The notes beneath the pieces were generated by a model. That model saw only the letters and a program-made list of their open reading frames with translations. It ran no database searches and was not told the DNA's origin. From CAVYXK01 sp963708245 (GTDB taxonomy: Bacteria > Pseudomonadota > Alphaproteobacteria > Acetobacterales > Acetobacteraceae), in assembly GCA_963708245.1 (NCBI GenBank), contig OY970201.1:7750001-7814000 (forward strand): a DNA stretch of 64,000 nucleotides. The letters are read 5' to 3'. Each line of letters opens with the position of its first letter. Position 1 is the first letter of the stretch. A program made the translations under genes and the position numbers. Shown here one piece after another: positions 27,530 to 36,193 of this stretch.

Positions 27530-29446
27530 TCAGAGAGCGATCTGCCGTCCGATCTCCACGAACTGCGCGGGCGGGAGATCGAAACGGTCGACCGTGTGGA
27601 CGGCGTTCCGATACATGAACCCGAACAGCATGCGCCGCCATCCGGCGAGACGCGGCGCGGTCTTGCTTCCCACAACCTCATCGCGAGCCCCGAAATAGAT
27701 CGCCTCATCGAGATCTACCGGACAGCCGCGATCGCGCGCACAGGCAAGGGCGGACGGAAGGTTCGGAACATCGACGAAACCGAAGCGCACCGTCACATGC
27801 CACAGTCCCTTCGCGACCTGCTTGACATCCACGCGTTCCGCCAGCGCCACGCGTGGATACTCTTCGAAGCGCACTGTCAAAGTCACCACCGTTTCCTGTA
27901 GCGCGCCGAACTGCTGCACATGGCGCGCCATCAGCACCGACACCGGCGCCGAGGACTGGGTTAGGAACGCGGCCGTTCCCTGCACCCGCTGGATCCTGCC
28001 GTCGTCGAGCTGCCGCAGGAACACGTCGGGCGGCGCCACTTGGCTGGAAACCCGCCGGCGGATCGCCTCGATTCCCTTCCGCCATGTCCTCATAATTGTG
28101 TATATCGCGGCCCCCAACAGTAACGGGATCCAACCGCCCTCGCGGATTTTCAGTATATTGCCACCGAAAAACGAGAGATCCACGATGAGCAATAGGCCGG
28201 CGACCCCTGCTGCTAAAGGCACTGACCAACCCCAGCGCTCGCGCATGCAAGCGAACAGCAACGCCGTCGTAAGCAGCATCGTTGTCGAGACCGCCGTCCC
28301 ATATGCGCCGGCGAGACGATCTGAGCTGCCGAATCCGATCGCCAGCGCCAGCGTGAACGCCATCATCAGCCAGTTCATGGTCGGGACGTAGATCTGGCCG
28401 TACTCCACATCCGACGTCTGCCTGATCTGGAGGCCTGGGAACCAGCCGAGCTGCATCGCCTGCCTTGTCAGAGAGAACGATCCAGTAATGATCGCCTGAC
28501 TGGCGATGATGGTGGCGAACGTTGCGAGGACGACCATCGGATACAGGCCCCAGTGGGGAACGACGGCAAAGAACGGATTGTCGGTGAGGTTCGGCCGTTC
28601 GATCAGCAGCGCGGTCTGCCCGGCGTAGCTCAGCAGCAATCCCGGCAGGACGATGCCGTACCAGGTGATCCGGATCGGGGTCCGCCCGACATGCCCCATG
28701 TCGGCGTAAAGCGCTTCGCCGCCGGTGATCGCGAGGAACACGGCGCCGAGCACGATGAAGCTGCCCCAGCCGCGCGCAGCGAGGAGCCGGACTGCATGGA
28801 TCGGGTCGAGCGCGGAAACCACACCGGGGTGGCGCGCCACCGACACCGCGCCGAGAACGCCGATCGTTGCGAACCACAGCAGCATCACCGGCCCGAACAC
28901 CTTGCCGATCTTCGCCGTTCCGAACGCCTGACCTGCGAACAGCGCGACGAGGACCACCACGGCGGCGGGCAGCACGTAGGACTTCAGCAACGGCGTCGCC
29001 ACGTTCACCCCTTCGAGGGCGCTCAGCACCGAGATCGCCGGCGTGATGATGCCGTCGCCGTAGATCAGCGCCGCTCCGAACAAGCCGAACGCCACCAGGA
29101 TGAGACCCCGCTCCCTGGTGTTGCGCCCGACCAGCGACATCAGCGCCAGGATGCCGCCTTCGCCGTGGTTGTCGGCGCGCATCACCAGCAGGCAGTATTT
29201 GACCGAGACCGTGATGAGGAGCGCCCAGAAGATCAGCGAGAGCACACCAAGCGCAATCTCCGGCGTCACCTTTCCGCCGGTCGTGCCCACCACGGTCTGC
29301 ATGGTGTAGAGCGGGCTGGTCCCGAGATCGCCGAACACGATCCCCAGCGCCGCTATTGATGCGGTGCCCAGGCCGGCCTTGGCGGCGGTCGCCTTTGGCC
29401 GGGCCGGTCGATCCTGTGCCGGCCGATTAGCCGCCGTGACGCTCAT
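27530..29446 (-). CDS. kup: Low-affinity potassium uptake transporter Kup
   Basis: The 638-residue protein begins MSVTAANRPAQDRPARPKAT and reaches the Kup signature ALGIVFGDLGTSPLYTMQTV near residue 40, followed by about 12 membrane segments (FGLFGAALIYGDGIITPAIS, GEALYADMGHVGRTPIRITW) and a cytoplasmic C-terminal domain of about 150 residues (FLTQSSAPVSVLMARHVQQF). Kup imports K+ by H+ symport across the inner membrane. The length matches the family. ATG 29446 was chosen because GGAGAG lies just before it. It is the only gene of its operon here and is flanked by long non-coding stretches. Confidence 0.95.
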   Translation of the reverse strand: MSVTAANRPAQDRPARPKATAAKAGLGTASIAALGIVFGDLGTSPLYTMQTVVGTTGGKVTPEIALGVLSLIFWALLITVSVKYCLLVMRADNHGEGGILALMSLVGRNTRERGLILVAFGLFGAALIYGDGIITPAISVLSALEGVNVATPLLKSYVLPAAVVVLVALFAGQAFGTAKIGKVFGPVMLLWFATIGVLGAVSVARHPGVVSALDPIHAVRLLAARGWGSFIVLGAVFLAITGGEALYADMGHVGRTPIRITWYGIVLPGLLLSYAGQTALLIERPNLTDNPFFAVVPHWGLYPMVVLATFATIIASQAIITGSFSLTRQAMQLGWFPGLQIRQTSDVEYGQIYVPTMNWLMMAFTLALAIGFGSSDRLAGAYGTAVSTTMLLTTALLFACMRERWGWSVPLAAGVAGLLLIVDLSFFGGNILKIREGGWIPLLLGAAIYTIMRTWRKGIEAIRRRVSSQVAPPDVFLRQLDDGRIQRVQGTAAFLTQSSAPVSVLMARHVQQFGALQETVVTLTVRFEEYPRVALAERVDVKQVAKGLWHVTVRFGFVDVPNLPSALACARDRGCPVDLDEAIYFGARDEVVGSKTAPRLAGWRRMLFGFMYRNAVHTVDRFDLPPAQFVEIGRQIAL

Positions 29447-30666
29447 AGGCTCTCCGCTCTCATGCAACGGGTGATCCCGCCATCAGTCGCAACGCCGCCA
29501 GACCGCGTCGCTGCCTCGACATGCCGCGATTGTGACGGAACGGACCGGCCCTCCGCGCCCGCGTCAACGTCCCTGCCGCCGCTAGCAGCCCACCGGACCA
29601 GCGCTGCGCGCTCGCGGGGGAACGGTCCTACGCCCAGCTTCTGTCAGCGTTCGAGCCTGCCCGCGAGCGACATGCTCAGGTTGCGGAGCCTCCCGTTCCG
29701 TTACACCGGTGACCGAAGCTTCTTCGCCTCGGGAAGGCTCAAGCCCAGGTCCGCAATCTCTCGAAGGCCTTCCGGTCGGCAGATCTCCATCATGTCAGCG
29801 CTCCGAGAGCGGGCATCATCGCCGGTCTCAACCAACCGCAGCACCCACCGCATCCGAGTTCCTCCAGCCGGTCACCGACCCAACTGGTCGTACCGATTCT
29901 ATCGCCATCCCCCAATCTCTGCACGCTCCCGGCCGATGTTCTCCGCTCGGAGATAACCTCGAGGGCGCGCGGCACCGCAGTCGGCTGAATCGGCGTCCGA
30001 TCTGCCGGAGCTGACGCCTGGTGGTGCACCCGCGGCGTTGGCAGCGGTCTCCAGGCAGACCGAAATGCTGCCGCTGCCCCTTATACCCGCAAGCGCGCGC
30101 GCTGCGCCTGGAACAGCGAATCGCGGCAATGGTGGAACCGCCGCCGGATAACCGGCTGCCGCGCGGCGTGGTCCTGATCAATGATCCCAAAGCCGGCGAG
30201 TCTTTACGCCCGGCCGCGCTACCGCCGGATGCTGCGTGCATCTTCATCCCTGACAACGGCCGGGGATCCTGTCCGCGCGACGATGCAACCTAGGCGCGGC
30301 CGAGGACGTTGCTGGTGCAACCATGCCGTGCGGGTGCTGATCCCGGCTTCGCGGAGAACTTTCTCTTTTCGCTTCCCACTGCTGGAAGCGAAACCAACGA
30401 CACGGCCGGTCCCAAATCCCGGGTCCACTTCAATCATCCGGGGCTGGGATCGCAGCAATCAGTAGGGGGGAGCTGAGGTCGGCTGACCGGGCGGCGCCCA
30501 ACCCCTGTCCCGGGCGGCATAAGTGCCGGAGGCAATTTGTCGTTGCTCTAAACGGGCGCGACTGCTAGCCTTGGACCGGAGGGGCGTGAAGGCCCTGTCC
30601 ACCGCGGGCAAGCCGGTTCGGCCTCTTTGGCTCGTTCGGTGCGCTCAGACCGTAGGAGGAACGCTA
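29447..30666 (-). other. Long intergenic region with a possible transposase remnant
   Basis: No intact gene. On the minus strand around 29640–29800 a short stretch reads MMEICRPEGLREIADLGLSL then PEAKKL before stops, which recalls the start of some IS transposases but is too short and interrupted to classify. Elsewhere the frames are random. The last 15 bases contain the ribosome-binding site of the Hint-domain gene. Confidence 0.4.
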
Positions 30667-32442
30667 GTGGCAACATTCACGTGGAAGGCAGGAACCTCCG
30701 GGAACTGGAACGTAGGCACCGATTGGACGCCAACAGGTGGACCTCCAGGCGTGACTCCCGACACGGACACTGCCGCGTTATTTGGCACAAATTCTGCCTA
30801 CACCGTCACAATCGGTTCGGGTGACAAATTTGATGTTGCGGACTTATACATCGCCGGCCAGTCAGCGGTTGACACAACGACACTTTCAATTTTTGGATCG
30901 CTCCTGACCGACGCGCTCATCTATACTGGCATCGGCGGTGATGCCCCAATAGACGTTGAGCCCGGCGGTCGGTTTGACGTTCGAAAGGAGCTCCTCTCGG
31001 GACACCCTGAAACCATCACGATCGCCGGCGGCACTGTAGTGCTTGGCAGCACCACCAACTACGGCATTGATATTGCTAATGCTAACACAAACGTCACCTT
31101 CTCTTTTGACGGCATTACGAACGGAGTGATGGAATACGATGGCCCCTCGTTTGTGACCGGCAGCACAGTGAATGGGATGATTACCGGAGCAACTGCAGGG
31201 GATCAACTTGTATTCGATCACGCCTACCTCCCCGGCGAAGGCGATATATTTGCCTATGATCCCAGCACCCAAACGCTGACGGTAACGAAAGACAGCATTC
31301 CTATTTTAACAATAGACCATCTGTCCGGCGTGACTCCTCTGACGAGCGCGAGCTTCGAGGCGGTCGGTCCAAGCCACGACACGATCCAAATCGTCTGCTT
31401 TGCAGCGGGCACCCACATCCGTACCCCAAGCGGCGAAAGGGTCGTTGAGAGCCTGGCCCCAGGCGACATTGTCTTCGCGCTCGCAGACGGACAAGCGAGC
31501 CCCCAGCCCGTCAAGTGGGTCGGACGGCGGCGTATCGACCTCCGCGCGCACCCACGACCGGAAACCGTGGCACCGGTTCATATACAGCACGATGCTCTCG
31601 CCGCGAAGGTGCCTCACACCGATCTGCTGCTCTCGCCGGACCACGCCATTTTCGTTGATGGCAAGCTGATCTGCGCCCGCCAGCTGATCAATGGCGCGAC
31701 GATCTGGCAGGAGACGGACTTGCCGTCGATCGAATATTTCCATATTGAACTGGATTCGCACGCTATCCTGCTCGCTGAAGGTCTGCCAGTAGAGAGCTAC
31801 CTGAACACTGGGAATCGAGGCTTCTTCGCCAATTCGGATGAGCCACTCGTGCTGCATCCCAACCCGACCGACGAGTCGGACTATCCGACACGCGAGGCCG
31901 GGTCCTGCGCGCCGTTCGTTTGGGATGAGGCAAGTGTGCGGCCGGTCTGGCAGCGCCTGGCTGACCGGGCAGCCGCCATTGGCTGGCCGGTGCCGCAGCA
32001 CGTGACCACGACGGAGGCCAACCTGTGCCTTCTCGCCGATCGGCGCATTGTCAAACCGCTCTTTAGCGACAGCGATCTCGTCATCTTCGACCTGCCGCGT
32101 GGTGCGCCTGAAGTCCGGCTGCTCTCACGCGCCCAGTCGCCGACCGAGGCGCGCCCCTGGCTGGAGGATCGTCGCCGGCTCGGCGTGCGCGTGAAGCGCA
32201 TCGTGCTGCGCGGTGCTGACAACCTGCACGAGGTTCCGGTCGATCACCCCGATCTCACCCAAGGCTGGTGGGCCGTGGAGCGTGACGGGCAGGTCATGAG
32301 CCGATGGACCGATGGCAATGCGGTTCTGCCGCTGCCGGCGATGAGCGGCAACGTCATGCTGGAAATCCACCTGGCCGGCTCGTTTACCTACGTCGTGGAC
32401 GCTCTGCCCGAGGGCGGGACCGAGCGGCGCGCTGCCGCCTGA
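30667..32442 (+). CDS. Secreted or surface protein with Hint domain (Hint_2 type)
   Basis: The GTG at 30667 follows a GGAGGA seven bases upstream and gives 591 residues. Residues 1–240 are Gly/Thr/Asp-rich beta-repeat sequence (TFTWKAGTSGNWNVGTDWTP, PGGRFDVRKELLSGHPETIT) like autotransporter or adhesin passengers. At residue 244 a Hint domain starts with the nucleophile Cys in CFAAGTHIRTPSGERVVESL, then PGDIVFALADG and DLLLSPDHAIFVDGKLICAR. Hint domains catalyse N–S acyl shift and autocleavage. The last 200 residues show FDLPRGAPEVRLLSRAQSPT. No Sec signal is evident, so type I or other export is possible. Target unknown. Confidence 0.83.
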   Translation: MATFTWKAGTSGNWNVGTDWTPTGGPPGVTPDTDTAALFGTNSAYTVTIGSGDKFDVADLYIAGQSAVDTTTLSIFGSLLTDALIYTGIGGDAPIDVEPGGRFDVRKELLSGHPETITIAGGTVVLGSTTNYGIDIANANTNVTFSFDGITNGVMEYDGPSFVTGSTVNGMITGATAGDQLVFDHAYLPGEGDIFAYDPSTQTLTVTKDSIPILTIDHLSGVTPLTSASFEAVGPSHDTIQIVCFAAGTHIRTPSGERVVESLAPGDIVFALADGQASPQPVKWVGRRRIDLRAHPRPETVAPVHIQHDALAAKVPHTDLLLSPDHAIFVDGKLICARQLINGATIWQETDLPSIEYFHIELDSHAILLAEGLPVESYLNTGNRGFFANSDEPLVLHPNPTDESDYPTREAGSCAPFVWDEASVRPVWQRLADRAAAIGWPVPQHVTTTEANLCLLADRRIVKPLFSDSDLVIFDLPRGAPEVRLLSRAQSPTEARPWLEDRRRLGVRVKRIVLRGADNLHEVPVDHPDLTQGWWAVERDGQVMSRWTDGNAVLPLPAMSGNVMLEIHLAGSFTYVVDALPEGGTERRAAA

Positions 32443-33601
32443 CGCCCGCATGCGTCACGACGGCTGCGGCGGCGGCCGGGCAGGGAAGGCGGAACTGCTG
32501 ACTGGCGTCGAGAGCGTCAACAGACGGCCGGTGCGGAAGATCGTGCTGCTGGGCTGATGTCGACGAGCCAGCCGGCCAGGGCTAGATCCTCACCCCGGGC
32601 CGGCCTCAGTCTCCAGGAGTCCGCGGACGTTGGCTGGAGGCCGCCTGGGCGGTCTAGGGCTGCGGGGGCGTCTCTTTCGCGGCGCCCCGTGGCGTGGCTT
32701 CAAAGCGAGCCTTGGCGTCCTTGGGCGGGTAAAGGTCATCAGAATTCCGCATCAAAACTTGCCGCGCCCCTCGTACGGTCTCCTAATTCGCGAGGCGCGG
32801 CGCCAGCCTCTCCCGTTGCGAGCGAGAGAGGCTGGTCGCCGATCGCCCGCCCACACCCGCCGGGCTTCTTCGGTCACACGGGGTGACGCGGCGGGAAGGC
32901 GATTAGACCAGCCTAGCCGCTTTGCCGGAGGGGCTTTGCGAGGTCGCCACCGGGCGGTTCGAGTCCGCTTAGGTCCGCCTAACCCCATGCGCTCTCGCAG
33001 AACACAGGTGACTTCCGTCGATAAATCCTGGCAAGAAGCATACTCGAATTTTTCGATGGAAAGAGCAGCAAGCGATTGAAATTCCACAAAAGCCCTTTGT
33101 GGTCCAAAGTCTGACCGAGAACCGGCCGAGTAGTCCTCAACCCAAGGCACGGCGAGCCGGTGTGCGAAATTTAAATGACACAACTAGCTGGCGCAACCTT
33201 TAATGTGACTGCAACAATGCTACGGCAATGGTGTCGTCCGCTCAACCACGTGAATGGCCATGCCTGGTAAGCGGAGGCACCAGGAGACCACGAGAGCGAC
33301 GGCGTTGCTAGCATGGCGCCCGCGCCAGCCGGGGCAGAGATCGCAGCCATGACGGCCCACAATTGCCCACCGGCTGGCGCGAATCACGACACAAACGGCG
33401 ACACCTCCAGTTGCGCGTACTACGAAGGTAGTAAAACCTTTTAGGTACAGCAAAAAAGATAAGATTGCTGAGATAAGCTGTATAAACAAGGATCTTGGCA
33501 TAAAGCACCATCATAGGACTTACACCCTCATCTTGCTTGCATCACGTGCTGTTGCTGTTATGGTATGATATAAGTTTAACGGGAAGCAGGAGGGACCGGC
33601 A
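32443..33601 (+). other. Long intergenic region before the small exported-peptide genes
   Basis: No supported gene on either strand over 1.16 kb. The last 200 bases are AT-rich, with a TATGAT box at 33564–33569 about 30 bases before the first small-peptide start, a plausible -10 element; no matching -35 at standard spacing was found. A T-arm-like stretch near 32955 lacks the rest of a tRNA. Confidence 0.5.
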
Positions 33602-34072
33602 ATGAACACTCGGTTCGCGTTGGTCTCTGTGATCGTGGGAGCCTTGGCAGTTATTGTCCCCGCTGAGGCGTGGGCGGGCAACCCGGTCGAGCTCACCGAT
33701 GGCCAGCTTGATCGTGTCACCGCTGGCTTGGCGACCGTACTGGGCGTCGCTGGCGCGCAAGCCACGGGGGCGCTCGTGATAACCCAGACAGGCACCAGCT
33801 CCCTCGGAGTTGGCGGTGGCGCGCCATTTCCAGACCAGCCTGTACTTCAGGACGATGCTGCCGCGACAGTAGCGTCAGCCGTGGCGCAAGGCACCAATGC
33901 CAATACGCCGGGTTTGCCGCCGCCCACTTCGTCTACCTCTGTTACAACCCAAGGTAGTGCCGTCGGGAATCTCGTGATAGGCTACACCTTTAATACGACG
34001 GTACATGGCGCCGGCAACGTGACAGCTCAGCTCGGGTACACCGTCGTCTTCGGCATGTGGGCCGGATTGTAG
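33602..34072 (+). CDS. Small exported precursor with double-glycine-like leader (paralogue 1)
   Basis: The 156-residue precursor begins with a Sec-type signal, MNTRFALVSVIVGALAVIVP ending in AEAWA, followed by the block VELTDGQLDRVTAG at about residues 29–42. That block keeps the L(-12), Q(-8), L(-7), V(-4), A(-2), G(-1) spacing of leader peptides cut by C39 peptidases. The remainder is Ser/Thr/Ala/Gly-rich with an aromatic-poor core and ends LGYTVVFGMWAGL. ATG with AGGAGG at good spacing. It is the first of six similar genes. Proposed role: an exported peptide processed in the periplasm. The family is not recognised. Confidence 0.75.
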   Translation: MNTRFALVSVIVGALAVIVPAEAWAGNPVELTDGQLDRVTAGLATVLGVAGAQATGALVITQTGTSSLGVGGGAPFPDQPVLQDDAAATVASAVAQGTNANTPGLPPPTSSTSVTTQGSAVGNLVIGYTFNTTVHGAGNVTAQLGYTVVFGMWAGL

Positions 34073-34201
34073 CGGATTGTAGCTTTCGTGGTGCGTGTGC
34101 TCGTCAGACCAGGGACAGTTGGTGGCGCGCGATATCGTCGACGAATGCTACCACAGAGGCACGGGGATGACCCCGCGCGAAGCTTGAACAAGGAGGAATG
34201 A

Positions 34202-34519
34202 ATGAAAAGGTTACTTTTGGGCTTGGTGGTGCTGCCGTTTGTTGCCAGCGGCGCCCTCGCCGGCCAGCCATTGACTGACCAACAGATGGATCGGGTCACG
34301 GCTGGGTTCGACGCCTTTGCGCAGGCCGGGGCAGAAGGCCTTGTCGGCGAGAGCGGCCTCCTCACAACGACGACCGCAACGCTGGCGCAGATTACGCCGT
34401 TCCAGACGGTCACCTACGGAGAGCTCTCGCTGACAGTGTACAAATCGGTGGCGGCGGCGCAATCGTCATCGGTCACAAGCACGGTGCCCACTGCTACGCT
34501 TACGGGCGTCGGTGACTGA
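34202..34519 (+). CDS. Small exported precursor with double-glycine-like leader (paralogue 2)
   Basis: 105 residues: signal peptide MKRLLLGLVVLPFVASGALA, then QPLTDQQMDRVTAG, then a 70-residue core beginning FDAFAQAGAEGLVGESGLL, rich in Ala/Thr/Ser with no cysteine. The start is firmly set by AAGGAGGA before the ATG. It shares the signal and processing block, but not the core, with its neighbours, the pattern expected when leaders are conserved for a common protease and cores diversify. It lies 130 bases after paralogue 1. Confidence 0.75.
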   Translation: MKRLLLGLVVLPFVASGALAGQPLTDQQMDRVTAGFDAFAQAGAEGLVGESGLLTTTTATLAQITPFQTVTYGELSLTVYKSVAAAQSSSVTSTVPTATLTGVGD

Positions 34520-34593
34520 TCAGGAGACCAGCATCGCGACTTCTGGGATACCGTGTGCTATCCGTCAACCTCTAAGCATGAGGACCTTAGCCA

Positions 34594-34911
34594 ATGAAAA
34601 AGTTCTACGCTCTGCTCGCCGGCGGGGCGCTGCTCGCCCTGGCCAATACCTCGTATGCGGCTCAGCCGCTATCCGACGGCCAGATGGACCACGTCACGGC
34701 CGGACTTAACGTTACCGCAATCGCCGACGCTGCTTCGGTCGTGTTGGGCGATACCCTAGGCACAACTGTAGCACTTACCTCGACGAATGCCGACCCAGTC
34801 GACCACTTGGGCGTCGCCCAGTCGTACAGCCAGGGTATAGCTGCGGGGCTCCTGTCGCAGGCGGCTTCCATTTCCGGTTCAGACAGCTACGTCAGCTTCA
34901 ACGGCTTCTGA
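34594..34911 (+). CDS. Small exported precursor with double-glycine-like leader (paralogue 3)
   Basis: 105 residues: signal MKKFYALLAGGALLALANTS ending in YA, then AQPLSDGQMDHVTAG, then a core beginning LNVTAIADAASVVLGDTLG and ending SGSDSYVSFNGF. The core is Ala/Ser-rich, without cysteines. A GAGGA lies upstream of the ATG. The MKKF start and signal resemble paralogue 4, so these arose by duplication; the core has diverged. Confidence 0.75.
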   Translation: MKKFYALLAGGALLALANTSYAAQPLSDGQMDHVTAGLNVTAIADAASVVLGDTLGTTVALTSTNADPVDHLGVAQSYSQGIAAGLLSQAASISGSDSYVSFNGF

Positions 34912-34964
34912 GAGTGACCGGTACGGCGCCTACTGCGACGTGGGGCGTCGTCTGTTCGTCGATT

Positions 34965-34989
34965 GCGAAGACTTATCCTCGAAAGGAGA
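34965..34989 (+). promoter_or_regulatory. Conserved 25-base leader before paralogue 4 (copy A)
   Basis: This segment starts GCGAAGACTTATCC, ends in the ribosome-binding site AAAGGAGA, and is repeated identically at 35876–35900 before paralogue 6. Identity across a non-coding leader points to recent duplication or a shared regulatory/translation element. Confidence 0.7.
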
Positions 34990-34994
34990 CAGTG

Positions 34995-35264
34995 ATGAAA
35001 AAGTTCACGCCTATCTTCGGTGCTGCGCTACTACCGTTGCTCGCCGGGGTTGCATCGGCTGCGCAGCCGGTACAGCTCACAGACACTCAGATGGACAAGG
35101 TGACGGCCGGGTGGTCCCTGCTTGAGACCGATGTTACCAACACCAGTGCTACAGCGATTGCTATCTATTCGGGATCGCTCGCTCCTTGCGCTGCATGCTA
35201 CCTTGACCTCAACATAAGCGGCGTGCTCGCCATACAGTCCGTCATGTTGGTCCCGGTGAGCTGA
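34995..35264 (+). CDS. Small exported precursor with CxxC core (paralogue 4)
   Basis: The ATG at 34995 (AAAGGAGA upstream) gives 89 residues: signal MKKFTPIFGAALLPLLAGVA ending in SAA, block VQLTDTQMDKVTAG, and a 51-residue core beginning WSLLETDVTNTSATAIAIYS and containing CAACYLDLNISGVLAIQSVM. The CxxC and following hydrophobic block are shared with paralogue 6 (CVGCYLNLAI, VLSIQSIML), so these two encode a distinct core subfamily. CxxC could form a disulfide in the periplasm or bind metal; inference. Confidence 0.78.
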   Translation: MKKFTPIFGAALLPLLAGVASAAQPVQLTDTQMDKVTAGWSLLETDVTNTSATAIAIYSGSLAPCAACYLDLNISGVLAIQSVMLVPVS

Positions 35265-35312
35265 GCTGGGTGGATTTCGCACCGTGCTTGGCTCGCGTTG
35301 AATCTGCTTCAG

Positions 35313-35355
35313 CATGCCGGGCGAGCGAAAGCGAGCCCGGTATGCCGCTTTTTTT
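35313..35355 (+). terminator. Rho-independent terminator after paralogue 4
   Basis: A hairpin with arms CATGCCGGGC and GCCCGGTATG (one G–U pair) around the loop GAGCGAAAGCGA is followed within a few bases by seven T residues (35349–35355). It ends the paralogue 4 transcript before paralogue 5. A weak echo of it follows paralogue 6 near 36221. Confidence 0.8.
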
Positions 35356-35397
35356 GACCTCGTACATGACTACAGCCCGCATCAGGGGAGGCGATCC

Positions 35398-35811
35398 ATG
35401 AACTTCGGGACTCTGCTGTGCGCTCTGGTAGCTCTTCCTTCCTTCGTCGGGACTGCCTCGGCGGCAACTCGTCTGAGCGATGCTCAGATGGACGCGATGA
35501 CGGCCGGACAACCCACGCCCTTCCAGCTTCCCACCCTCAGCTGTACCTGCGGTACTGCGGTCGTGACCAGCGGCTCCACGAGCAACAACGGCACGACTAC
35601 GACGACAAGCGGTACCGGCACCGGAACCGGCACCGGAACCGGAACCGGCACCGGAACGGGCGGAACCGGAACCGGCACCGGAACGGGCGGCACCGGAACG
35701 ACCGGCCCGACGACCCCGCTTGGGGGGGAGAGGCCGCCGATACCGGCGACCGCTGTCGCGGCTCTTGCTCAGGTCGCCGCGACCTACACCGTCGCCCCAG
35801 GCCTGAAGTAG
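35398..35811 (+). CDS. Small exported precursor with Thr-Gly repeat tract (paralogue 5)
   Basis: 137 residues from ATG 35398 (GGGGAGG upstream): signal MNFGTLLCALVALPSFVGTA ending in SAA, block TRLSDAQMDAMTAG (Met replacing Val at -4), a short core with CTC (LPTLSCTCGTAVVTSGST), then a Thr-Gly dipeptide tract of about 30 residues with GG punctuations, and an Ala-rich tail. The tract is encoded by a hexamer-like DNA repeat prone to length change. It may be a flexible spacer or a surface-exposed low-complexity region. It lies between the two duplicated CxxC paralogues. Confidence 0.72.
   Translation: MNFGTLLCALVALPSFVGTASAATRLSDAQMDAMTAGQPTPFQLPTLSCTCGTAVVTSGSTSNNGTTTTTSGTGTGTGTGTGTGTGTGGTGTGTGTGGTGTTGPTTPLGGERPPIPATAVAALAQVAATYTVAPGLK
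35611..35706 (+). repeat. ACCGGN hexamer tandem repeat inside paralogue 5
   Basis: About 15 imperfect units of ACCGGC/ACCGGA with occasional GGGCGG units run over 95 bases and encode a Thr-Gly tract. The six-base unit keeps the frame, so slippage would change protein length without breaking it. Confidence 0.8.
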
Positions 35812-35875
35812 GAGCCGCGACCGCCAGGACAGACAGCGCCGGCTGGGTGCGCCCGCTTGTGTCGGTCGGTACGGC

Positions 35876-35900
35876 GCGAAGACTTATCCTCGAAAGGAGA
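35876..35900 (+). promoter_or_regulatory. Conserved 25-base leader before paralogue 6 (copy B)
   Basis: Identical to 34965–34989 and ending in AAAGGAGA, five bases before the ATG at 35906. The flanking GGTACGGCGC is also shared with the upstream copy (near 34920). It marks the 5' boundary of the duplicated unit. Confidence 0.7.
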
Positions 35901-35905
35901 GGCTG

Positions 35906-36193
35906 ATGAAAAAGTTGCTTTACGGGGTGGCCGCACTGCCATTGCTGACCAGCCTCGCACTGGCTGGGCAGCCGGTGCAGCTCACAGACCACCAGATGGA
36001 CAAGGTGACCGCCGGGTATTTTCATGTGACCGAGGCTGGGATTATTCTGACCGAGACTACGGTGACCAACACCAGTCTTACATCGATTTCGATCAACGAT
36101 TCGCCTACCGCTTGCGTGGGGTGCTACCTTAACCTTGCTATAGGCCTTGATATGGGCGGCGTGCTCTCCATACAATCCATAATGCTCCAGTGA
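35906..36193 (+). CDS. Small exported precursor with CxxC core (paralogue 6)
   Basis: 95 residues: signal MKKLLYGVAALPLLTSLALA, block VQLTDHQMDKVTAG, core beginning YFHVTEAGIILTETTVTNTS and containing CVGCYLNLAIGLDMGGVLSI, ending QSIMLQ. It is the duplicate of paralogue 4, sharing leader DNA, signal, block, VTNTS and the CxxC hydrophobic region; signal and mid-core have diverged more than the processing block. The conserved VTAG suggests the cut site. It is the last small precursor before the C39-type peptidase gene. Confidence 0.78.
   Translation: MKKLLYGVAALPLLTSLALAGQPVQLTDHQMDKVTAGYFHVTEAGIILTETTVTNTSLTSISINDSPTACVGCYLNLAIGLDMGGVLSIQSIMLQ

Noticed and set aside
28553..29359. 268-codon plus-strand open frame
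   Set aside because: Antisense to the membrane segments of Kup; the Asp/Gln/His/Arg-rich product is a typical shadow.
32920..32990. T-arm-like GGCGGTTCGAGTCCGCTTAG suggesting a tRNA or tmRNA end
   Set aside because: No matching acceptor 5' strand, D-arm or anticodon arm within 100 bases upstream, and no CCA.
35314..35397. Upstream extension of paralogue 5 to an earlier start
   Set aside because: The extension would overlap the terminator and lacks signal-peptide character; ATG 35398 has a clear GGGGAGG and gives a normal signal peptide.
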